Shown: one piece after another, positions 6,262 to 11,592 of the stretch
Layout of the letters: every line of letters starts with the position of its first letter
Position numbering within the stretch: the first letter of the stretch is position 1
Assembly: GCA_005793615.1 (NCBI GenBank)
Contig: SXRI01000347.1
Span: forward strand, 1-18,398
Reading direction: 5' to 3'
DNA: 18,398 nucleotides
Origin: Bdellovibrionales bacterium
Lineage (GTDB): Bacteria; Bdellovibrionota; Bdellovibrionia; Bdellovibrionales; JAMPXM01
Program-made: the position numbers and the translations under genes
Notes under the pieces: generated by a model
Databases searched by the model: none
The model's input: the letters and a program-made list of their open reading frames with translations, nothing else
What the model was told of the DNA's origin: nothing

Positions 6262-7156
6262 GAAGACCCGCTTTCTCTATAGTCAGATAAAGTCTAACCA
6301 TAGCCTCCGGGTCAAGCTCTTCTGCGCGCGCTGTCGAGAGCAAACCTTGCGCCGCAAAGATCTCCTGCAGGCGAGGAGTCAAGGTCCTATCACCGCCAAA
6401 ATACGAACCCTCTAAATTGCGCAGCAACAACTTGCGCCGATGCGAGTACGCGGCCTTCACGAAGCCCAAAAAGCCTTTTGCGCTACCTTCTCCGCTGGCG
6501 AGCCAATCAAGCCCCGTGCGCCGACGACGGAATTGCAGTACCCGCGAGGACACATTCGGTGGCGGGAAAAAAGCCTGTGGGCCAGCATCACACACCGTTT
6601 GAATTTCCCAGAAAGTTTGCGCGATCACCGTTAAAAGCCCGTACTCCTTCGTACCAGCCCTGGCGGCGATCCTTTGCGCGACCTCTTTTTGGAACATCAA
6701 AATCATTCGCGTTATACCAGCCGGCTCAAGCGAACGTTCAATCACCAACCTTGACGAAATCTGATAGGGAAGATTCGAAACGAACAGACTCTCTTGCGAA
6801 AACCCGAGGTCACGCCAATCCACACGCAGAGCATCAGCCTCGATCACTCGCCGCGGAGCGGGCCCCACGCTCTTCTCACTCCGTGACCGCCAGTACTCGG
6901 CGAAGCGACGATCAAGTTCGATCACAGTCAGGGGTTTGTCGAGCAGCAAAAGGTCTTCTGTGATGGCACCGAGACCGGGACCGACCTCAACAAGCTCACT
7001 AAATGGCAAGGAACGAACAGCAAATAAAATTCGCTCAATGACGTGCTCAGAGATCAAAAAATTCTGCCCAAGTGAGCGTTTTGCACCTTCGCCATTTTCA
7101 CCACTGACTTCGTGAAGCCGCTCGAGCAAACGAGCTTTGCGCGAAAGTTCATTCAT
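6254..7156 (-). CDS. rsmA: 16S rRNA (adenine(1518)-N6/adenine(1519)-N6)-dimethyltransferase RsmA
   Basis: The enzyme dimethylates two adjacent adenines in the 3'-terminal helix of 16S rRNA using S-adenosylmethionine. Visible motifs are SLGQNFL, the SAM-binding loop EVGPGLGAIT, an acidic residue after beta 2 (VIELD), the catalytic NLPYQISS, and FFPPPNVSS before the C-terminal helical domain. I place the start at 7156, where ATGA overlaps the tsaD stop by four bases and gives 300 residues. An in-frame ATG at 7177 would add seven residues; neither has a strong ribosome-binding site. The gene sits between tsaD and smpB in one transcription direction. Confidence 0.95.
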   Translation of the reverse strand: MNELSRKARLLERLHEVSGENGEGAKRSLGQNFLISEHVIERILFAVRSLPFSELVEVGPGLGAITEDLLLLDKPLTVIELDRRFAEYWRSRSEKSVGPAPRRVIEADALRVDWRDLGFSQESLFVSNLPYQISSRLVIERSLEPAGITRMILMFQKEVAQRIAARAGTKEYGLLTVIAQTFWEIQTVCDAGPQAFFPPPNVSSRVLQFRRRRTGLDWLASGEGSAKGFLGFVKAAYSHRRKLLLRNLEGSYFGGDRTLTPRLQEIFAAQGLLSTARAEELDPEAMVRLYLTIEKAGLHV

Positions 7157-8268
7157 GATTTCGCCCGCCGCAGCCATTCCGGAAAATTTTCAGGCAAAGG
7201 TGCTGGCCCAAGGTTCGCGCGAGCACGCGGCCCCAGCGTTTGTTCAGAAAACTCACCTTTTCCCATCCGCAAGATACCGGCAAAACCGATCATCGCGGCG
7301 TTATCAGTGCAATAACGAATGGGTGGCACCACCAACTGCACACCTTCAGCCGAAGCCCATTGTGCCGCGCGCGCACGAAGACTCGAGTTCGCACTCACGC
7401 CGCCGGTCAGAACCGCACGCCTCACTCCATGGCGAGCCACAGCACGAGCGAGGCGATCGAGAAGAACATCAACAACCGCCTCCTGAAACCCAGCACAGAG
7501 GTCCGCAAGTACCCCATGTCGCGGTTCTTTGTGGGTTAAATCACTGGCGAGTTCCTCTTTTTCAGTGGCAGAAAGGCCTTGCACCACTCGCTGAGCACTC
7601 GCCTTCATTCCCGAGAAACTAAAGTTCAAATGTTCTTCGTGCATCATCGCGCGCACGAAGACGAAGCGATCACTCCGTCCGTGGCCGGCATGTTGATCAA
7701 CGCGCACGCCTCCAGGAAACCCCAAGCCAACCATCTTGCCGAACTTGTCAAAGGCCTCACCGGCGGCGTCGTCGATGGTCGCACCCAAGACCTGATACTC
7801 ACCAACGGCATCAATTCGATAAAGTGAAGTATGGCCACCACTAATCGCCAACGCGATATACGGATAACTAAACTCCGCCGGCGGTTGATAGTCATCATCA
7901 CTCAGGAACGGCGCAAGAAGATGCCCCTCAAGATGATTGATTCCAATGAAGGGCTTGCCGGCCGCAAGTGCAATTGACTTCGCTGTGACCACGCCGACCA
8001 TCAATGAACCGATAAGGCCTGGGCAGGAGGTGACGGCGATACCATCGATCTCCGCCAGGGTGACTCCGGCATGACGGAGACAAACGTCTACCAAAGGCAA
8101 AAGATGGTGCGTGTGATTGCGGCTGGCGATTTCCGGCACGATACCGCCGAAGATCTCGTGAGCTTTGTTCTGATTGGCCGAGATCACGTGACGCACGAAC
8201 CCCGTCTCGGTGACCACAGCCACCGAGGTGTCATCGCAACTCGTTTCAATCGCCAATACGGTTTTCAT
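7153..8268 (-). CDS. tsaD: tRNA N6-adenosine threonylcarbamoyltransferase TsaD
   Basis: The protein has 371 residues, slightly longer than the usual 335-345. TsaD, with TsaB and TsaE, transfers threonylcarbamoyl from its AMP ester to A37 of ANN-decoding tRNAs. The ASKHA-fold motifs are intact: LAIETSCDDT at the start, HEIFGGIVPEIASR, metal ligands H112 and H116 in NHLEGH, SGGHTSLY, DDAAGEAFDKFGKMVGLGFPGG, LTGGVSANSSLR, and D322 in CTDNAAMIG. Where many homologs have a GPxID segment after the FPGG turn, this one reads GGVRVDQHA. The gene lies 61 bases downstream of the exported-protein gene, with a stem-loop between them, and overlaps rsmA. Confidence 0.97.
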   Translation of the reverse strand: MKTVLAIETSCDDTSVAVVTETGFVRHVISANQNKAHEIFGGIVPEIASRNHTHHLLPLVDVCLRHAGVTLAEIDGIAVTSCPGLIGSLMVGVVTAKSIALAAGKPFIGINHLEGHLLAPFLSDDDYQPPAEFSYPYIALAISGGHTSLYRIDAVGEYQVLGATIDDAAGEAFDKFGKMVGLGFPGGVRVDQHAGHGRSDRFVFVRAMMHEEHLNFSFSGMKASAQRVVQGLSATEKEELASDLTHKEPRHGVLADLCAGFQEAVVDVLLDRLARAVARHGVRRAVLTGGVSANSSLRARAAQWASAEGVQLVVPPIRYCTDNAAMIGFAGILRMGKGEFSEQTLGPRARANLGPAPLPENFPEWLRRAKS

Positions 8269-8290
8269 GAGCAGAGAGTTCTAACCTATC

Positions 8291-8314
8291 GCCTCTGGAA
8301 AAGATACCAGAGGC
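8291..8314. terminator. Perfect 8-bp stem-loop upstream of tsaD
   Basis: GCCTCTGG and CCAGAGGC enclose an 8-base loop. It stands 15 bases past the end of the minus-strand exported-protein gene and about 22 bases before the tsaD start. No T-run follows on either strand. It may be a weak terminator, an RNA-processing site or a 3'-end stabiliser that sets the ratio of the two genes. Confidence 0.45.
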
Positions 8315-8329
8315 TGGTTGTAGCGAAGA

Positions 8330-9109
8330 TTACTGGCCGGCGCCGGCTCCAGCACCATCTCCGGCTCCAGCGTCGCCATCGCTACCGATATCCGGGAGCT
8401 CAACCGGGGGTTGCTTCGGGGCAGTCTCGGCTCCCGGTACGCCACCCACTGGACCACCCAGATCTTTGGGGCGACGGGGCGGAACCGGGATCGGTCGCGG
8501 TTTCTTGGTAGGTTTTCCCGCATGCGGATGCCCTTGACGTGGAGGTTCAGGAAACTCTCGACGCCAGTCGCGAGCATGACGTGATTGTAAATTCTTCGGG
8601 TCAAAACGTATGTTCATTTCGCCAAACTTCAAAGAAGCCGCAAGGAATTGAAAGCCTTGATCAAGCTGAACAGTCATCGGGATCGAAAAGCCGTCCGTAT
8701 TCAGACTGACTCCGAACTCACCGTTGAGCGGTCCGACACCGACGGCGAGGCGCGAAGTCAGGTACGAACCAAGGTACCCGATAGCACCGCGATCAGTTCC
8801 GCCGATCAAACCAGAGGTGAACATTTTCGCGTCGAACTCTTCCGGCATCTCAAAGCCCACACCGAGCGCGATCGTGTCGATACGAATTGGCAGCACTTCA
8901 GTGGTATCATCAGCATAATCACAAACAATACGTCCATAGCCGTGGCCCTCAGCACCACCGACGATGAATGCCCCCGAACGCACCCGGAGACGAGCTTGAA
9001 TATGGCACCAACCTGGCGCATCACTGTCTTCGCGAACCGCAAACTGCGCCTCAGCAAAACTGCCAAGAAAACTCGCCACTAAGGCCGCTAGAATCGAGAA
9101 CTTTTTCAT
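8330..9109 (-). CDS. Exported protein with glycine-rich beta domain and Pro/Arg, Gly/Ala tail
   Basis: The protein has 259 residues from the chosen start. I prefer ATG 9109 over ATG 9115 because AGAGGA (9120-9115 on the minus strand) is then five bases away, whereas it abuts the earlier ATG. The signal peptide MKKFSILAALVASFLGSFAEAQ is clear. A globular part (about 25-180) is rich in Gly, with alternating hydrophobic residues (ARLRVRSGAFIVGG, LAVGVGPLNGEFGVSL), suggesting a beta fold; it contains two cysteines. The last 75 residues are low complexity: a basic Pro-rich stretch (PTKKPRPIPVPPRRPK), then an acidic Gly/Ala tail. It loosely recalls DUF992-type periplasmic proteins, but I cannot assign a family. 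It is first in the tsaD-rsmA-smpB direction, without evident functional link. Confidence 0.75.
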   Translation of the reverse strand: MKKFSILAALVASFLGSFAEAQFAVREDSDAPGWCHIQARLRVRSGAFIVGGAEGHGYGRIVCDYADDTTEVLPIRIDTIALGVGFEMPEEFDAKMFTSGLIGGTDRGAIGYLGSYLTSRLAVGVGPLNGEFGVSLNTDGFSIPMTVQLDQGFQFLAASLKFGEMNIRFDPKNLQSRHARDWRREFPEPPRQGHPHAGKPTKKPRPIPVPPRRPKDLGGPVGGVPGAETAPKQPPVELPDIGSDGDAGAGDGAGAGAGQ

Positions 9110-9172
9110 GATCATCCTCTCGCCTATGAATCGATACAGGCACTAAGGTAGCGAATTCTGTGCCGGCTCCAA

Positions 9173-9225
9173 CACCCGTTAATGGCCTCAACGCCTGTCT
9201 AGAGGTTTGACGGTGCCGGTTTTTT
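9173..9225 (+). terminator. Orphan intrinsic-terminator-like hairpin in a divergent intergenic region
   Basis: CACC and GTTAA (9173-9176, 9178-9182) pair with TTGAC and GGTG (9207-9215) with one bulged C and one G-T pair. An inner CCTC/GAGG stem lies at 9186-9189 and 9202-9205. After CCGG comes T6 at 9220-9225. No + strand gene lies upstream, so it could end a short transcript or act as a leader attenuator for the gene at 9409. The 4-base offset of the T-run weakens the call. Apart from this and the repeat that follows, the 300 bases from 9110 to 9408 show nothing I can name. Confidence 0.3.
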
Positions 9226-9256
9226 GCAGCTCAGTGCTCAATCTCTCGTCGGAGTT

Positions 9257-9278
9257 CGTCGAACAAGGCGTCGAACAA
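9257..9278. repeat. Short direct repeat
   Basis: CGTCGAACAA occurs twice with a 12-base period (9257-9266 and 9269-9278). It is followed by the small inverted repeat ATAGT/ACTAT (9278-9282, 9288-9292). It may be regulatory for either divergent gene or mere chance. Confidence 0.3.
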
Positions 9279-9408
9279 TAGTAGCGAACTATCGTGCAGC
9301 GGGATGTGATTTCAGCCATTTAAGTATCTTGGCGTAGCTTCAAATCGCATGGTGCACGGTTTGCTCTTCGTTATTCTTATGACCACAACTATGGCGACAG
9401 TTATGAGC

Positions 9409-9837
9409 ATGAAATTGTTTTTGGCGAGCGTTCTTTCCACCTCGATGGCATTCGCCACAAGCACGCACAACGAAGAAATATGCATCACCAAGATCGGCAA
9501 CAAACGCATCAGCTTGTTCGCACAAACCGACGACGGCATGGCGATCATGCAGGGCCCTCAGGGCAACTACGATCTAGCGACTTACTACTGGCAACGAGAT
9601 GGCGCTCCCCCTACGGGCGACGAAGACCTTGTTTTCAAGGTGGTTCGCCAGAAGACTGTTAAGAAAGCTAAGTTTCGCGATCAATGTTTTACCGGCAAAA
9701 CCGGTTCTTTCGCCCGCGAGGTCAGAGTCGCCAAGGTCTCAGCCGTTGCGCGCGAACAACTGCAACTGCAAAAAGACCAAACCCTGAGAATGAAGTGCCA
9801 ATGGCAAGAGCTCGAGCAACGCGACGAATGCCGCTAG
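9409..9837 (+). CDS. Small exported cysteine-containing protein
   Basis: The protein has 142 residues when started at ATG 9409, chosen because it yields a compact signal peptide (MKLFLASVLSTSMAFA) with an Ala-x-Ala cleavage site. In-frame ATGs at 9349, 9379, 9391 and 9403 would only lengthen the hydrophobic N-terminus, and none has a good ribosome-binding site. The mature protein has four cysteines (EICI, DQCF, MKCQ, DECR), enough for two disulfides, and a charged C-terminal helix (VAREQLQLQKDQTLRMK). Localisation is probably periplasmic. I do not recognise a family. It converges on the cpoB-like gene with five bases between stops. Confidence 0.65.
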   Translation: MKLFLASVLSTSMAFATSTHNEEICITKIGNKRISLFAQTDDGMAIMQGPQGNYDLATYYWQRDGAPPTGDEDLVFKVVRQKTVKKAKFRDQCFTGKTGSFAREVRVAKVSAVAREQLQLQKDQTLRMKCQWQELEQRDECR

Positions 9838-9842
9838 AGCCT

Positions 9843-10544
9843 CTATTTTTTCTTACTCAAAGCTTTAAGTCGAGCATGGGCCTTTTCAGAATCCTTGGTT
9901 TTATGATATTTGGCGATGACTTCTTCGTAGAACGCCTTGGCTTCTTCGCTCATACCGAGCTCTTGAAAGCAAACGCCAATCTTGTAGGTCGCAGCCGCGA
10001 AGTATTTTCCCTTGGGATGTTGGGCTCGATATTTTTCGTAATCGAGAATAGCTTCTTTCCAACTCTTCTTTTCAAATTTCGCTTCGCCCACCTTGAAGGC
10101 GTCTTTCGCGCCGTCGGAATTCTTCGCTGAAGCTGTCGTTTCTGCAGCAGCACGAGCTTCGGCCGCTCGGCGCCCTTCAGCTTGCATCGCCACGAGCTGC
10201 TCTTTAATCTGCGTCAGCTCGACGTTAATTTTACCGAATTCTTCTTTGTAAATTTCATTGTTTTCTTTAAGCTTGGCATCGATCGCGCCGCTGGATTTCT
10301 CATTTTTCGAGGTGAATTGCGCAAGCTTAACTTCAAGCGCCTCCACCCGCCCTACCAAGCGTCGATTCTCCTCTTCGATGTCTTGAAAACGGACGTTGGT
10401 ATCAGCACTCGTCGTCTGCAACGTCGAAAGCTGTTTCTGCAAAACCTGTTTTTCCTCGTGTTCCTTTTGTGTCTCTCGGGTTTGCAAACACCCCGCGAGA
10501 ACGAGCGGCAAAGACAACGGCAGAAGGATGCTTGCGAATCTCAT
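9843..10544 (-). CDS. CpoB/YbgF-like lipoprotein with coiled coil and TPR domain
   Basis: The protein has 233 residues. The signal peptide ends in LAGC, giving lipidated C19; E. coli CpoB is periplasmic and not lipidated, so membrane attachment is a difference. Residues 25-130 form a long coiled coil (IEEENRRLVGRVEALEVKL and following), the trimerisation region in YbgF. An Ala-rich linker leads to a TPR domain (about 145-230) with the CpoB pattern, including EAILDYEKYRAQHPKGKYFAAA, YKIGVCFQELGMSEEAKAFY and a final KAHARLKAL helix. CpoB links Tol-Pal to peptidoglycan synthesis during constriction in E. coli. Position two genes after pal supports the same role. A good ribosome-binding site (AGGAAGG) precedes the start. 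Confidence 0.88.
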   Translation of the reverse strand: MRFASILLPLSLPLVLAGCLQTRETQKEHEEKQVLQKQLSTLQTTSADTNVRFQDIEEENRRLVGRVEALEVKLAQFTSKNEKSSGAIDAKLKENNEIYKEEFGKINVELTQIKEQLVAMQAEGRRAAEARAAAETTASAKNSDGAKDAFKVGEAKFEKKSWKEAILDYEKYRAQHPKGKYFAAATYKIGVCFQELGMSEEAKAFYEEVIAKYHKTKDSEKAHARLKALSKKK

Positions 10545-10578
10545 AACGTACCTTCCTGATTAATGTCCGGACTAAAAT

Positions 10579-10959
10579 TCATGGAACAACCTCGCCCGAC
10601 TGCTGGCGCGCCAGGCGAGCTGCATTCTCCGCTTGCTCACAGAGCTGTTTAGACTGAATGAAAAGAGTTTTCGCTGAGGCGTAACGCCTATCGCGAAACG
10701 CCTTTTGCGCCTCACGATAGGTTTGTTCGGCATTGAACCAAATCGAGGGAACATATCGAGCGGAATCGGCATCTTTAGCCGCCTCGTAGGCTGCCCGTGC
10801 CATGGTCCACTCGTCGACCGGCATATAGGTAACACAACCGCCGGTCACCATTCCAATCACGAGCACCGCAAGCAGCGATCCAAACCATCGGTAGGGCAAT
10901 CGGACTGGCAATCTGGCTGGCCGCCTTGCCGCCAATGAGATTGGGCGCTGTCCGCTCAT
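10579..10959 (-). CDS. DUF4398-type lipoprotein between pal and cpoB
   Basis: The protein has 126 residues from ATG 10959; the codon immediately before it is TTG and could also serve. The N-terminus is unusually long and Arg-rich before the hydrophobic segment. The likely lipidated cysteine is in MVTGGC (C42 from this start), although Thr at -3 is atypical. The mature part is a helical hairpin with the DUF4398 pattern: AYEAAKDADSARYVPS, AEQTYREAQKAFRDRRYAS, AKTLFIQSKQLCEQAEN. DUF4398 proteins often neighbour OmpA-like proteins; function is unknown. Spacing is 18 bases from pal and 34 to the cpoB-like gene, so the three are probably co-transcribed. Confidence 0.82.
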   Translation of the reverse strand: MSGQRPISLAARRPARLPVRLPYRWFGSLLAVLVIGMVTGGCVTYMPVDEWTMARAAYEAAKDADSARYVPSIWFNAEQTYREAQKAFRDRRYASAKTLFIQSKQLCEQAENAARLARQQSGEVVP

Positions 10960-10977
10960 CAAAGCTGCCTCTTAACT

Positions 10978-11508
10978 TTACTGAAGAGGAACAAAGTTCG
11001 CGCGGCGATTCTTCGACCACGCAGATTCACCGTCACCCGACTCGATCGGCTTTTCTTTGCCGTAGCTGATGATGGTGACACGCTTGGCATCCACACCGAG
11101 AGTCTGCAAATACGACTTTACCGATTTCGCGCGACGCTCGCCGAGAGCCAGGTTGTACTCAACCGAACCGCGCGAGTCGGTGTGGCCTTCAACCTGAATA
11201 GTGAAATTCGGGTGGCTTTTGATCCACTCAGCATTGTCGGCAAGCTTCTTACGCGAATCCGAAGTCAAACGCGACTGATCGTACTCGAAGTAGACCGTAT
11301 TCAAACCGGCGATTTTACCTCCATCAGAGCCTTGGGGGTCTAACTCGTTCGGCTTATCGGTCACCATCGGAGTCGTCGCGGCTTGTGCGTTCTCTCCACC
11401 GACTGTCGCAGCGGCGTCATCGGTCTTAGTGGGTTTGGACGAGCAGGCGCCTGCCAATACGACAGTGAGACCGGCGATGGTGAGAGCATGGAAAAACTTC
11501 GAATACAT
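10978..11508 (-). CDS. pal: Peptidoglycan-associated lipoprotein Pal
   Basis: The protein has 176 residues. Pal anchors the outer membrane to peptidoglycan and interacts with TolB. The signal peptide leads to VLAGAC with lipidated C22. A disordered Ala/Thr/Asp linker (24-65) precedes the OmpA-like domain: VYFEYDQSRLTSDSRKKL, VEGHTDSRGSVEYNLALGE, and a RVTIISYGKEKPI strand. D111 and R126 stand at the 15-residue spacing of the diaminopimelate-binding pair of OmpA-like domains. The start at 11508 is set by GAGGAG eight bases upstream and by the signal peptide; an upstream TTG would give an implausible N-terminus. It heads the operon pal, DUF4398 gene, cpoB-like gene and has its own promoter. Confidence 0.95.
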   Translation of the reverse strand: MYSKFFHALTIAGLTVVLAGACSSKPTKTDDAAATVGGENAQAATTPMVTDKPNELDPQGSDGGKIAGLNTVYFEYDQSRLTSDSRKKLADNAEWIKSHPNFTIQVEGHTDSRGSVEYNLALGERRAKSVKSYLQTLGVDAKRVTIISYGKEKPIESGDGESAWSKNRRANFVPLQ

Positions 11509-11539
11509 GATTTCGACTCCTCTTGTAGATGACCAGGCG

Positions 11540-11568
11540 ATTTTCAAAAAGGGAGATGACTTTGTCAA
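11540..11568 (-). promoter_or_regulatory. Sigma70-type promoter of pal
   Basis: On the minus strand a perfect TTGACA (11568-11563) is followed after 17 bases by GAAAAT (11545-11540). The predicted start near 11533 gives a 25-base leader that includes the pal ribosome-binding site. The divergent protease-propeller-barrel gene starts only 84 bases from pal, so its control region must overlap this promoter. Confidence 0.55.
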
Positions 11569-11592
11569 ACGTTTGCGGAGAGGATTTAGGCT

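Noticed and set aside
6478..6963. A + strand frame of 161 codons inside rsmA, and similar ones inside tsaD (7137-7622, 8071-8511).
   Set aside because: All are antisense to strongly conserved housekeeping genes and read as low-complexity Arg/Pro/His-rich translations.
11509..11568. A 20-residue N-terminal extension of Pal from a TTG codon.
   Set aside because: It would bury the signal peptide and overlap the pal promoter; ATG 11508 has the ribosome-binding site.
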